Of a stretch of DNA of 64,000 nucleotides, positions 8,521-17,085 are shown piece by piece (position 1 is the first letter of the stretch; each line of letters begins with the position of its first letter). A program made the translations under genes and the position numbers. The DNA is from CAYMEK01 sp964389305 (GTDB lineage Bacteria; Spirochaetota; Spirochaetia; SZUA-6; DRHE01): NCBI GenBank assembly GCA_964389305.1, contig CAYMEK010000010.1, positions 1-64,000 on the forward strand, in the 5' to 3' direction. Below the pieces are notes generated by a model. It had not been told where the DNA came from. It was given only the letters and a program-made list of their open reading frames with translations, and made no database searches.

Positions 8521-8835
8521 ATGTCCAAAAACAGAGGACGGGTGGAGGCGGTCAAGCCTCTCATCGAGAAAGGCCGTCTCAAGGTGCGGCTGACCGTGGC
8601 GGCTGAGGACGGGAGGAGGCGGCACGCTTACCTGCCGGACAGGGAGCTGTCGGCTCTGCTTCCCCGTTCGATCCTGCTGGACTGCCTGCGGGACGTTCCG
8701 CAAGAGATGCTGGAAACCATCGATCCCATGATGAACAAGCTGATCATGGGCAGGCAGGTACGTACCTGGTCCTATGCCGAGCGCCGTTACGCTTCATTTC
8801 TACCCTGGCGATCGGTGCGCTTCTCCGGACCGTAG
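8521..8835 (+). CDS. Hypothetical 104-residue protein
   Basis: I do not recognise a family. The protein is basic and without signal peptide or membrane segment. It starts MSKNRGRVEAVKPL, and its middle part (DRELSALLPRSILLDCL) looks like amphipathic helix. The coding frame runs 61 nt after osmC, separated by a hairpin, and has no clear Shine-Dalgarno sequence. Its last 36 nt overlap the end of the convergent methyltransferase gene. It may be a true small gene or a chance frame. Confidence 0.45.
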   Translation: MSKNRGRVEAVKPLIEKGRLKVRLTVAAEDGRRRHAYLPDRELSALLPRSILLDCLRDVPQEMLETIDPMMNKLIMGRQVRTWSYAERRYASFLPWRSVRFSGP

Positions 8836-9621
8836 CCTCTCGTACCAGGCCTGCAGCACGATACCGGCGGCCACGGCCACATTCAGGGAACGCTTGGCCC
8901 CGGCCAAGGGGATGGAGACTCTTCCCCCCTTCCCCGCGGCCAGCTCCAGGCTTTCGGGGCTCAAGCCCAGCTCCTCCGAGCCGACGAGCATGACCCCGCG
9001 TCGCGGAAAGGAAAACTCAAGTAGGGACGTTCCTCCCAACTCCAGGGCGAACACTCCCTCTTCGCTTTCAAGGGCCGAAAGCTCACTGAACCGCCAGGGT
9101 ATAACCGCGACGGCGCCCCGGGCGGATCTTACGGCCCGCGGGTGCAGCGGGGAGGCGGTGGCCGGGGATACCAGGACCCGCTGGACCGCGAAAGCTTCGC
9201 AGCTGCGGAAGATGGAGCCAACGTTGAAGGGCGAGCGGATATCCTCGATGTACACCGCCATGGGCAGCACGGTGCGCGCCCCTGCGTCCAGCTCCTCCGC
9301 ATTCGGGGCCAGGAGGTCCCACTCGGCCGGCTCGGCCCCCAGGCTGTGCAGCAGGGCGTGGCGGAGCCGGTTGACCTCCCGCCGCAGCCGCCGGGCTTCG
9401 ACCTGCGGATCGAGGAAGAGGCTGCGGCAGTCCTCGGCGGCGTCTCGCAGCCGCGGTTCGCTACGCTGCTCTCCGACGAGCATCCCGGCCAGCTCGCTCA
9501 GGTATTCCCGGTGCGGGTTCCGGCCGCGCTCCAGCTCCAGCTCTTCGGCCTGCAGGAGCAGCCCGATCTTCCGCAGTCGGGTCTTTCTGGGTAGCTGCCG
9601 GAGCTTCCGGATGGAAATCAT
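8800..9621 (-). CDS. SpoU/TrmH-family RNA 2'-O-methyltransferase
   Basis: The 273-residue protein has an N-terminal helical extension of about 110 residues and then a SPOUT domain. Motif 1 is EDIRSPFNVGSIFRSCEAF, motif 2 VGSEELGLS, and motif 3 IPLAGAKRSLNVAVAAGI, which form the knotted SAM site. It should 2'-O-methylate a tRNA or rRNA nucleotide. The target cannot be told from sequence. It lies 20 nt downstream of the alcohol-dehydrogenase-like gene, probably on the same transcript. Confidence 0.9.
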   Translation of the reverse strand: MISIRKLRQLPRKTRLRKIGLLLQAEELELERGRNPHREYLSELAGMLVGEQRSEPRLRDAAEDCRSLFLDPQVEARRLRREVNRLRHALLHSLGAEPAEWDLLAPNAEELDAGARTVLPMAVYIEDIRSPFNVGSIFRSCEAFAVQRVLVSPATASPLHPRAVRSARGAVAVIPWRFSELSALESEEGVFALELGGTSLLEFSFPRRGVMLVGSEELGLSPESLELAAGKGGRVSIPLAGAKRSLNVAVAAGIVLQAWYERLRSGEAHRSPG

Positions 9622-9641
9622 GTCAGGCGAAGCGGACGGCC

Positions 9642-10790
9642 TCAGTAGGCCGACTTTATCAACTCGTAGAGATCCTCGGTGGAGATGGAGCGGGGCAGGT
9701 AGTTCATATTGTCGAAATTGCGGGCGATCCCGGCGATGTCCACCATGTCATCGAGGTTGAGGTCGAAATCCCGCAGACGGGTCGGCAGGCCCAGGGAGCC
9801 GATGATCCGTCGAACCGCTTCCACGGCTCGACCGGCGCCCTCCACGGGCGCAAGCTCATCGACCTCCTCGCCCAGGTAGCCGGCAACCGTGGTTAGCTTC
9901 TCCGAGGCTACACCGGAGTAGAACTCCAGCACATGGGGGAGCATGATCGAAGAGATCCAGGACTTGGGAACCAGGTAGCTGCCGTTGATGGCGTAGGCCA
10001 GGGCCGTGCCTACGCCGGTCTTGCTCATGGTCAGGCCGACGGCGGTAAGCAGCCCCACCATGGAGGCGTTTATTCGCACCCGCAAGTCATCGGGCTGATC
10101 CACCAGAGGGCCGGTTATCTTTCCGATCAGCTCGCAGGCCCGCAGAAAGAAAGTATCGGAGAGGAAGTTGCTGCGGGAGGAAAGATAACCCTCTACGGCG
10201 CAGAGCAAGGTGTCCATGAGCGTGGTGGCCGTGTACTTCGGAGGTAAGGTTGCGGTAAGCTTGGGGTCCACGATCGCCGCCCGGGTTATCCCCTTCTGGG
10301 TGCGGCCGATCTTGGCCGTCCGGTCACGGCCATCGGTAACCAGGTATTCGTCCTGCAGCAGGAAGGGGTCGCGGCAGGTGGTGGGGATGGCAATGTAGAC
10401 CAGGGGCTTTGCCTTGGGCTGCACCCCGGACAGGTATTCGTCCATGTCCGCATCCCCCGGGCTCACCATAGCGATGCACTTGGCCACCGACAGAGTGCGT
10501 ACTCCGCCCAACCCGATCACGACCTCGGCCCGGGCGCTGCGAGCCAGCTTGACTCCCTCGTCGATCACCGTGCTGGTGGCGTGAGGCACGACCTCGTCGT
10601 AAATGATGTACTGGATGCCTTTCTTCTCGAACAGAGCCTGGATCCGATCGATTACCTTGCCTTCGTACAGGATCGCCTCGGTGACCAGCAGGACCCGTTC
10701 GCCCTGCTCGGCGACGACGGCAGCCACCCGGTTGACCACATCGAGTCCGAAGCGGACGTCCGCCGCTACCGAAAAGGATATGTCAGGCAT
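9642..10790 (-). CDS. Iron-containing alcohol dehydrogenase homologue with lost metal ligands
   Basis: The 382-residue protein matches the Fe-ADH superfamily along its length, including the first family signature (IVDPKLTATLPP, then DTLLCAVEGY). Catalytic features are missing. Of the four metal ligands (one Asp, three His) only D193 remains, and the histidines are replaced by C197, Y266 and K276. The NAD loop GGGSxxDxAK reads GGVRTLSVAK (95-104), with the Asp changed to Ser. The frame is intact and has a good ribosome binding site (GAGGAGTGAG), so it is a maintained pseudoenzyme or has another activity, not a decayed gene. It lies between flgM and a SPOUT methyltransferase. Confidence 0.85.
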   Translation of the reverse strand: MPDISFSVAADVRFGLDVVNRVAAVVAEQGERVLLVTEAILYEGKVIDRIQALFEKKGIQYIIYDEVVPHATSTVIDEGVKLARSARAEVVIGLGGVRTLSVAKCIAMVSPGDADMDEYLSGVQPKAKPLVYIAIPTTCRDPFLLQDEYLVTDGRDRTAKIGRTQKGITRAAIVDPKLTATLPPKYTATTLMDTLLCAVEGYLSSRSNFLSDTFFLRACELIGKITGPLVDQPDDLRVRINASMVGLLTAVGLTMSKTGVGTALAYAINGSYLVPKSWISSIMLPHVLEFYSGVASEKLTTVAGYLGEEVDELAPVEGAGRAVEAVRRIIGSLGLPTRLRDFDLNLDDMVDIAGIARNFDNMNYLPRSISTEDLYELIKSAY

Positions 10791-10814
10791 CGCGGCTCAC
10801 TCCTCTTTATAATC

Positions 10815-10848
10815 AAAAAAGCGGAAGGCCCTTTACTGGACCCTCCGC
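10815..10848 (-). terminator. Intrinsic terminator after flgM
   Basis: On the minus strand GCGGAGGGTCC and GGGCCTTCCGC form an 11-bp stem with two G-U pairs and a 6-nt loop, followed by TTTTTT. It separates flgM from the alcohol-dehydrogenase-like gene. Confidence 0.85.
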
Positions 10849-10886
10849 CCATTAACTTCCCTTGTGTGCGCCCGCCCGGGCTGGGG

Positions 10887-11174
10887 TCAGGTGATCTCGA
10901 AATACTCCATCAGGCGTTCGGCCACCGAGTTGATCACCTTTTCCGACATGTAGGCTGGATCCTGCAGCCTTTTCTTGGCTGCCTCTACCAGCTCCCAACG
11001 GATCTCGGGGGCGTTTTTAGCCATCTCGGCAGCCTGATAGACTTCGGCCTTGGATTTTGCTTCTTCGCTGAGATTGATCGAGTCCGCCCCCTGGTTCGGC
11101 TTCGGCTTCTCAGTGGGCTTCGTCTTCTTGAAGCTCTGTACCGGATCCGTAGGTCCGATTCGTTCGATCGTCAT
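10887..11174 (-). CDS. flgM: Anti-sigma-28 factor FlgM
   Basis: The protein starts at the ATG at 11174 (MTIERIGPTDPV, 95 residues); an upstream in-frame GTG gives only a short, poorly typed extension. The C-terminal half (DSINLSEEAKSKAEVYQ, then IRWELVEAAKKRLQDPAY) is the FlgM region that binds and inhibits the flagellar sigma factor FliA/WhiG. It shows that the organism makes flagella. It follows rsmI by 33 nt and ends at a strong terminator. Confidence 0.88.
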   Translation of the reverse strand: MTIERIGPTDPVQSFKKTKPTEKPKPNQGADSINLSEEAKSKAEVYQAAEMAKNAPEIRWELVEAAKKRLQDPAYMSEKVINSVAERLMEYFEIT

Positions 11175-11207
11175 CGCCAGCCCTAGTCCTTTCACTATCC
11201 AGTATCG

Positions 11208-11906
11208 TCATCCCTGCAGTTCAACTTGATGTTTTTTATCCCCCATGATGAGGATACTGAACTCACCTTTAATATTCGTCCGTCCCTGTAGTTCCGTCAA
11301 GAGTTTTTTCGGGAAATCCAGCAAAAACTCTTCGTGCAGCTTGGTCATTTCCCGGGCAATGAGGCAGCTGCGTTCAGGCGCCAGCTCCTCCAGCTCGCCC
11401 AACAGCTTCAGGATTCGGTGCGGAGACTCGAACAGCACCAGGTCCTCGCGGCGGGCCAGCAGCTCCCGGAGCTGCCTCTTGCGCCTGCCGCTCTTGGGCG
11501 AGAGAAATCCCACGAAGGTCAGGCGATCCGTGGCGATGCCGCCCACACTGAGGAGTGCCGACAGGGCCGATGGCCCGGGAACGGGAACCACCTGAAAGCC
11601 CCGCTCCCGGGCCAGCGCCACCAGGTAGGATCCGGGATCGGAGATGCCGGGAGTGCCTCCGTCGGTAACCAGGGCTAGGTCCCTGCCCTCCTCGAGCAGG
11701 GCGAGCAGACGGGGCGTGACTTTTTTCATGTTGTGGCTGTGAAAAGGGGTCAGGGGAGCCTTCAGCCCATAGTGCCGCAGGAGCTTGGAGGTCCGGCGAG
11801 TATCTTCGCAGGCGATCAGGTCCGCCTCCCCCAGGATCCTGAGCGCCCGCCCGGTTATGTCCTCCAGATTGCCGATCGGAGTAGCCACGATGTACAGGCA
11901 AGCCAT
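11208..11906 (-). CDS. rsmI: 16S rRNA (cytidine-1402-2'-O)-methyltransferase
   Basis: The 232-residue protein has the tetrapyrrole-methylase fold typical of RsmI: LYIVATPIGNLEDIT at the N-terminus, CEDTRRTSKLL, TDGGTPGISDPG and PGPSALSALLS. It methylates C1402 in the ribosomal decoding centre with SAM. The ATG at 11906 is preferred over the TTG one codon earlier. It is divergent from the small basic gene at 11987 and lies upstream of flgM. Confidence 0.94.
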   Translation of the reverse strand: MACLYIVATPIGNLEDITGRALRILGEADLIACEDTRRTSKLLRHYGLKAPLTPFHSHNMKKVTPRLLALLEEGRDLALVTDGGTPGISDPGSYLVALARERGFQVVPVPGPSALSALLSVGGIATDRLTFVGFLSPKSGRRKRQLRELLARREDLVLFESPHRILKLLGELEELAPERSCLIAREMTKLHEEFLLDFPKKLLTELQGRTNIKGEFSILIMGDKKHQVELQG

Positions 11907-11937
11907 CAACGGCCACTGTAAACTATTACGACAAAAT

Positions 11938-11967
11938 TTGCCATCTCGCCCTTCGCCGCATTACCAT
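11938..11967 (+). promoter_or_regulatory. Promoter of the 47-residue basic protein
   Basis: TTGCCA (11938-11943), an 18-nt spacer and TACCAT (11962-11967) are followed, before the ATG at 11987, by a GGGAGG ribosome binding site. Confidence 0.5.
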
Positions 11968-11986
11968 TGATTACAGGGAGGATGCT

Positions 11987-12130
11987 ATGAAAAAAAGACG
12001 CCGCCGCTCTCCCTCGGTAAAGGAAAGCAGGCCCAAGGAGTCGATCCGGACCTTGTTGAAGGAGGAAGGAAAGATGGTCCATGGGACCCGCGGCAAGCCC
12101 ACCCGGGGTCCTCGAGGCAATAAGCACTGA
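11987..12130 (+). CDS. Small basic protein, 47 residues
   Basis: The ATG follows a strong GGGAGG at a 6-nt distance, and the frame runs 47 codons to TGA. The product starts MKKRRRRSPSVKESRPK and ends with Gly/Arg/Lys-rich TRGKPTRGPRGNKH. About one third of residues are Lys or Arg, so RNA or ribosome binding is likely. I cannot name the family. It lies between divergent rsmI (rRNA methylation) and serS (translation). Start signal, composition and a separate promoter all support a real gene. Confidence 0.7.
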   Translation: MKKRRRRSPSVKESRPKESIRTLLKEEGKMVHGTRGKPTRGPRGNKH

Positions 12131-12192
12131 GGAGCATTCTCGAGTCGCTCTCGGGCAGGCAGGCGCTCGTTGGCGAGGGCGGGCAGGCCCGG

Positions 12193-12222
12193 TTGTCATG
12201 TTTCCCCCAGGTGCTCTATTAT
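12193..12222 (+). promoter_or_regulatory. Promoter of serS
   Basis: TTGTCA (12193-12198), an 18-nt spacer and TATTAT (12217-12222) lie upstream of the serS ATG at 12237. The predicted leader is about 8 nt and has no Shine-Dalgarno sequence. Confidence 0.6.
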
Positions 12223-12236
12223 GCTTCTCAAGCGCC

Positions 12237-13532
12237 ATGCTGGATCTCAAGTTCATACGCGACAATCTCGAGCAGATCAAACAGAACGTCAGCAACCGCC
12301 AGGCAGCCGCCGATCCCGAACGGGTGGTGGAGCTCTACGACCGGCGCAACGAGCTGCTCCAGGAGATCGAAACGCTGCGGCAACGCCGCAACCTCAATGC
12401 CCGGGCAATGAAGGGCCGGCTCGGCCCCGACGAACGGCGCAAGCTCATCCAAGAAGGAAAATCCGTCAAGGAGGAGCTGGCCGGCCTGGAGAAAGGACTC
12501 GAAAAGCTGCAGTCAGTCCTGGCGAGCGAGGCGGCCAGGATTCCCAACCTCTCGCACCCCGAAGTTCCGGTAGGTACGGGGGAGGCTGACAACCGGGAGC
12601 TGAAGCGCTGGGGAAAACCGAGATCCTTCTCCTTCGCCGTCAAGGATCACCTGGAGCTCGCCAGAGAGCTGGATCTTGCCGATTTCGAGACTGCAGCCCG
12701 GGTAAGCGGGCCCAAGTTTTACTATCTTAAGAATGAGGCGGTGTTCCTAGAGCTGGCCCTGACCCGCTTCGCTGTCGACCTTCTGCAGCGGGAAGGATTC
12801 GTACTGACCATCACCCCCGATCTGGCCAGGGAGGAGATCGTCGAGGGAATAGGCTTTAATCCCCGGGGGGAGGAATCGAACATTTACACGGTCGAGGGCA
12901 CGGGAAGCTGCCTGATCGGAACCGCCGAGATCACCCTGGGCGGCTATTATGCCGGACAGATCCTCGAGCGGGAGCGGCTTCCAATCAAGATGGCCGGTCT
13001 CTCCCACTGTTTCCGGCGGGAAGCGGGAGCGGCGGGCCAGTACTCGAAAGGATTGTACCGGGTGCATCAGTTCAGCAAAGTCGAGATGTTCGTTTTCTGC
13101 CGTCCCGAGCAGTCAGAAGAGCTGCACGGCTATCTGCTCGACCTGGAGGAAAGGATCTTCCAGGAGCTGGAAATTCCCTATCGGGTGGTGGATACCTGCA
13201 CGGGCGAGTTGGGTGGACCCGCTTACCGCAAGTTCGACCTGGAAGCCTGGATGCCCGGGCGCGGGGAACGGGGCGAATGGGGCGAGGTGACCAGCGCCTC
13301 CAACTGTACCGACTACCAGGCCCGGCGGCTTCAGATCCGTTTCAAGGAGGATGGCAGGAGCGTATACGTACACATGCTCAACGGCACGGCCGTGGCTGTT
13401 TCTCGGGCCCTGATCGCCATCCTGGAAAACCACCAGCAGGCCGACGGTTCGGTGCGCATCCCGGAGAAACTCCGGCCCTACACGGGATTCGAGCTCATCG
13501 GACCGGCGCCGAACAGGGACCGCACGGGCTGA
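12237..13532 (+). CDS. serS: Seryl-tRNA synthetase
   Basis: The 431-residue class II synthetase has the N-terminal tRNA-binding coiled coil (residues about 30-105), then the catalytic domain with motif 2 (HCFRREAGAAGQ) and motif 3 (LNGTAVAVSRALIAILENHQ). It charges tRNA-Ser and tRNA-Sec. The ATG at 12237 (MLDLKFIRDN) matches the normal family start; the frame extends upstream but without homology. A promoter at 12193 serves it directly. Confidence 0.97.
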   Translation: MLDLKFIRDNLEQIKQNVSNRQAAADPERVVELYDRRNELLQEIETLRQRRNLNARAMKGRLGPDERRKLIQEGKSVKEELAGLEKGLEKLQSVLASEAARIPNLSHPEVPVGTGEADNRELKRWGKPRSFSFAVKDHLELARELDLADFETAARVSGPKFYYLKNEAVFLELALTRFAVDLLQREGFVLTITPDLAREEIVEGIGFNPRGEESNIYTVEGTGSCLIGTAEITLGGYYAGQILERERLPIKMAGLSHCFRREAGAAGQYSKGLYRVHQFSKVEMFVFCRPEQSEELHGYLLDLEERIFQELEIPYRVVDTCTGELGGPAYRKFDLEAWMPGRGERGEWGEVTSASNCTDYQARRLQIRFKEDGRSVYVHMLNGTAVAVSRALIAILENHQQADGSVRIPEKLRPYTGFELIGPAPNRDRTG

Positions 13533-13577
13533 TTGACAGGATCCCGGTCCGCAGCCGGCATGCAGAAAGGGATAGCC

Positions 13578-14672
13578 ATGAAAACCCCTATTCAGACCCT
13601 GCAGGAATCGGGCTGCAAGGTGTACTATAGCAACTACTCCGCCCTCGACCGCTTTTTTCGGGTCCCCTCCGCAACCTCTGTATATCTGCTGACCGACTCC
13701 TCCCTGATCAACCTGGCCGCCGTCTTTCCGGAGCTGGAGTATCCGGGCCTGGTATACGAGGAAGCGCTGGTACGCAGCGGGCGCAGGCGCTACCTGCTGC
13801 GCTGCTATGACGAGGAGGCGGTCCTCCCGCTCAGGCCCTTCACGGTGCAGGAGCTGCTCTACGACCCGGACCGGGACGTGTTTCTCGATCCCCAGGGGGT
13901 CTATCCGGACCTGCGCAGGAAGCAGCTTGTGCGACGGCCCGGCTGCTCTTCGCTGTCGTACCTGGCCGAAGCCGCGGTGCTGTGCTCCCGCTACCATTAC
14001 CAGGTGGACCCGGAAGCCTTTCCCCTCGAGCCCCCGTTCGCCGAGCCGGATGCCGGCTTCCAGCGAGAGCTACTCCGGGCGGTCCTCTCGGGCGGCAATC
14101 CTCAGAGAGGGATGGCCCTTCTGTACAGAAGCGGATTCGTAGAGTCCTACTGGCCGGAGCTGCAGAGGATGGCCGGGATTCCCCATGACAAGGACTATCA
14201 TCCCGAGGGCAACGGCTGGGAGCATACCCTGGAGACCTTCAAATACCGAAAAGGCTGCGATACGCTGCTGTCCCTGGCTCTCCTGCTGCACGACGTTGGC
14301 AAACCGGTAGCCGGCAGCACCCCGGAGCGGGCCTTCGACGGGCATGCCGAGCTGGGCGCCGAGATCGCCGCCTCTTTTCTGGGCCGCCTCGGTTTCGAAA
14401 TCAGTGTGATCCGGGACGTGTGCTTCCTGGTTCGCTACCACATGATGCCCGCGGCCCTAAAACAGCTGCCCCTGTACCGCTCTCAGCGCATCATGGACAG
14501 CCCGCTGTTTCCACAGCTTCTGGAGCTATACAGGGCCGACCTTTCCGCTTCCTATTGGAGCCCGGAAGGGTATTACGAGGCCTGCAATGTATATCGCACG
14601 TACCGCAAGAACAAAGCCAATCCGTACCGCCGCACCGACGGCAGGAAACAGAGCTGGCGAACCCTGAATTGA
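13578..14672 (+). CDS. CCA-adding-enzyme-like HD protein with degenerate nucleotidyltransferase head
   Basis: The 364-residue protein follows the layout of multifunctional CCA-adding enzymes. The segment RPFTVQELLYDPDRDVFLDP corresponds to the RDFTINALAYD...DPFGG region and is followed by a neck-like helical part. An HD domain comes next, with HPEGNGWEHTLE, LLLHDVGKP near residue 237, and a later RYHMMP. The head has lost the GGxVRD motif (it reads SNYSALDRFF) and the DxD pair, so nucleotide addition is unlikely. The HD phosphohydrolase looks intact. The start at 13578 is chosen for AAAGGG 6 nt before the ATG; another ATG lies at 13560. It follows serS closely. Confidence 0.75.
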   Translation: MKTPIQTLQESGCKVYYSNYSALDRFFRVPSATSVYLLTDSSLINLAAVFPELEYPGLVYEEALVRSGRRRYLLRCYDEEAVLPLRPFTVQELLYDPDRDVFLDPQGVYPDLRRKQLVRRPGCSSLSYLAEAAVLCSRYHYQVDPEAFPLEPPFAEPDAGFQRELLRAVLSGGNPQRGMALLYRSGFVESYWPELQRMAGIPHDKDYHPEGNGWEHTLETFKYRKGCDTLLSLALLLHDVGKPVAGSTPERAFDGHAELGAEIAASFLGRLGFEISVIRDVCFLVRYHMMPAALKQLPLYRSQRIMDSPLFPQLLELYRADLSASYWSPEGYYEACNVYRTYRKNKANPYRRTDGRKQSWRTLN

Positions 14673-14781
14673 CGGGGCAAGAACCGACTCTGCGATCCAG
14701 GCCCTGGAAACCGCGGTGAGGAGCGCAAAAATACCGGCAGAGTGCACCCGGGCGGCGAAAGAATAAGATTTACGCTAAAGC

Positions 14782-16104
14782 TCAGACGTAGCGTCCAAGC
14801 AGCAGAGTTTTGAGCGCCTCCAGGCGCGGCTCCAGCTCCGTGGAGCGTTTCTGTTTGCCGAGCGCTTCCTGCAGCGCGGGCGGAAGCTGCGGGCGCACAC
14901 CGGCGGCTTGTTCCACGACGTCGGGGAACTTGCCCGGATGGGCCGTGGCCAGGGTGAGGATCTGGCCGGCAAATCCCGAGGCCCGGCGGCAGCGGCGCGA
15001 GGCCAGAACGCCCACCGCGGTGTGGGGGTCCAGCAGAACACCGGACTGCTCGTACACCTTGCGGATCGTCTCCCTGGTCTCCCGATCACTAATGCTGACC
15101 CCGCGGATCACGGCCTGCATGCGCCCCACCTCGCCATGAAAAACCCGCAGCAGCCGCTCGAAGTTGCTCGGATTGCCGACGTCCATGGCGTTGGAAATTG
15201 TTCTGCGGGAGGCACGGGGGTGGAAGCTCCCCGTAACCAGGTATTCGGGCACCACGTCATTGATGTTGGTGGCGGCGATGAAGCCGGCAACGGGCAGCCC
15301 CCACTGCCAGGCGTAGACCCCGGCGGTAAGGTTTCCGAAATTGCCGCTGGGAACGCAGACCATCACCGGCTCCCCCGGAGCACGTTCCAGCCGGCAGAAA
15401 CCGTATATGTAGTAGAAGGCCTGGGGGAGCAGGCGTCCCAGGTTGATCGAGTTGGCCGAGCTTAGATTCAGCGCCTCGCGAAGCTCCCGGTCCAGAAATG
15501 CCTCTTTGGCCAGCCTCTGGCAGTCGTCGAAGCTGCCCCGTACCTCCAGGGCGGTCACGTTGTCGCCCAGGGTGGTGAGCTGCTGCTCCTGAAGGCGGCT
15601 GACCCGGCCGGAGGGATAGAGAATGAGTACCTCGATGTTGCTCTTGCGGTGAAAGGCCCGAGCCACCGCGCCGCCCGTATCTCCCGAGGTGGCGACTAAA
15701 ATCAGCGCCTTCCTGTCATCCTCGAGCAGCAGCTCTTCCATCAAGGAGGCCAGGAAGGAGGCGCCGAAATCCTTGAACGCGCAGGTGGGGCCGTTGAACA
15801 GCTCCAGCAGGCTCAGGCCCCGGTCCAGGCGACGGACGGCGGGCTGGAAGAAAAAAGCCTTGCGCGTCACGCGCCGGATCGTCTGCGGGTCCAGCTCGTC
15901 GCCGAACAGGGCCGCGGTCAACCTCTCGGCCGCTTCGGTGAAGGAGGTCTCCCGCGAAAACGAGCCGATCAGGCCGCTCAGCTCCGGCTGCTCGCTGGGT
16001 ACGTACAGCCCGCCATCCGGGGCCAACCCGGTGAATACGGCCTGGCGAAAGGTTACCGGGCTTTCCCGCCCCGCCGCGTCCGCCCGGGTGCTGACGAATC
16101 TCAT
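14782..16104 (-). CDS. thrC: Threonine synthase
   Basis: The 440-residue PLP enzyme converts O-phosphohomoserine to threonine. It starts MRFVSTRADA and carries the PLP-lysine motif NGPTCAFKDFGASF, then LVATSGDTGGAVA and VPSGNFGNLTAG. It is of the long E. coli/yeast type. Its ATG overlaps the thrB stop by 4 nt, so the last two steps of the pathway are coupled. It ends about 110 nt from the convergent HD gene with no clear terminator between them. Confidence 0.95.
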   Translation of the reverse strand: MRFVSTRADAAGRESPVTFRQAVFTGLAPDGGLYVPSEQPELSGLIGSFSRETSFTEAAERLTAALFGDELDPQTIRRVTRKAFFFQPAVRRLDRGLSLLELFNGPTCAFKDFGASFLASLMEELLLEDDRKALILVATSGDTGGAVARAFHRKSNIEVLILYPSGRVSRLQEQQLTTLGDNVTALEVRGSFDDCQRLAKEAFLDRELREALNLSSANSINLGRLLPQAFYYIYGFCRLERAPGEPVMVCVPSGNFGNLTAGVYAWQWGLPVAGFIAATNINDVVPEYLVTGSFHPRASRRTISNAMDVGNPSNFERLLRVFHGEVGRMQAVIRGVSISDRETRETIRKVYEQSGVLLDPHTAVGVLASRRCRRASGFAGQILTLATAHPGKFPDVVEQAAGVRPQLPPALQEALGKQKRSTELEPRLEALKTLLLGRYV

Positions 16105-17063
16105 GACCGGCCCTCCTCCCCGCTCGAGGCACCCTGTTCCAGCACCACGGGGCCGGCCCCGTTGATCCCCGACAGGTACACATCGCAGCTCAAGCCCGCC
16201 TGATCGAAAGCTCGCCTCATGGCTTTTCCGACCTCCTCGGCGGTCTGCAGGGAAGCACAGAGAGAGAAAAGCGAGGGTCCGGAGCCGGATATCGAGCAGC
16301 CGAGAGCCCCACTGTCAAGGGCGGCTTGTTTGACCTCGGCGAAGCCGGGTATCAGCAGCGCCCGCCGTGGCTCGGCTACCACGTCCTGCAGGGAACGGCT
16401 CAACAGCTCCAGATCCTCCTGATACAGCGCAGCCACCAGCGCGGCCAGATTGCCCCACTGCCTGACCGCGTCGCTCAAGCGCAGCTCCTTCTTGAGTATC
16501 CGGCGGGCGTCCTCGGTCTTGATCTCGGTGTGGGGATGCACCGTGGCCACGGCCAGGCCCGCCGGAGCGGGAAGCTCGATCACGTCCAGAGGATCGTAGC
16601 TTCGAATCAACACGAATCCTCCCAGAAGAGCCGGCGCCACGTTGTCGGCATGGGCAGAGCCGCAGGCCACCTGCTCGGCCTCCATGGTAAAGGGCAACAG
16701 CTCCCGCGCCGTGTAGGGGTTTCCGGCCAGAAGGTTGGTGCCGTATACCGCCGCCACGGAGCTGGCCGCCGAGCTTCCCAGGCCCGAGCTCATGGGCATC
16801 TGCTTGTACAGGGTAACATCCAGGCCGAAGGGAAAACCAATCGCTTGCAGAAACCTCCGAGCGGCCACAGAGGCCGTGTTCCTGGCAGGGTCCCTGGGAA
16901 GCTGACCTGAATCTCCTTCGACGGCCACGATATCCACCCGCCTTTCAGCTTTCTTCCTCAGAACTACCGTATCGCCGGGACGCTCCAGGGCAAAGCCCAG
17001 CACATCAAAACCTGAAGCCACGTTGGCCACGGTGGCGGGTGCGAAAACACTGATCGTATCCAT
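16101..17063 (-). CDS. thrB: Homoserine kinase
   Basis: This 320-residue GHMP kinase phosphorylates homoserine. VFAPATVANVASGFDVLGFAL at the N-terminus and the ATP loop PMSSGLGSSAASSVAAV are intact, and the C-terminal SISGSGPSLF is the third GHMP motif. The ATG at 17063 gives the usual family start. It lies 22 nt after the aspartokinase-like gene and overlaps thrC. Homoserine made by the pathway is shared with the methionine route started by MetA at 3080. Confidence 0.95.
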   Translation of the reverse strand: MDTISVFAPATVANVASGFDVLGFALERPGDTVVLRKKAERRVDIVAVEGDSGQLPRDPARNTASVAARRFLQAIGFPFGLDVTLYKQMPMSSGLGSSAASSVAAVYGTNLLAGNPYTARELLPFTMEAEQVACGSAHADNVAPALLGGFVLIRSYDPLDVIELPAPAGLAVATVHPHTEIKTEDARRILKKELRLSDAVRQWGNLAALVAALYQEDLELLSRSLQDVVAEPRRALLIPGFAEVKQAALDSGALGCSISGSGPSLFSLCASLQTAEEVGKAMRRAFDQAGLSCDVYLSGINGAGPVVLEQGASSGEEGRS

Positions 17064-17085
17064 GCCTGCATCCGTATCCGCTCGA

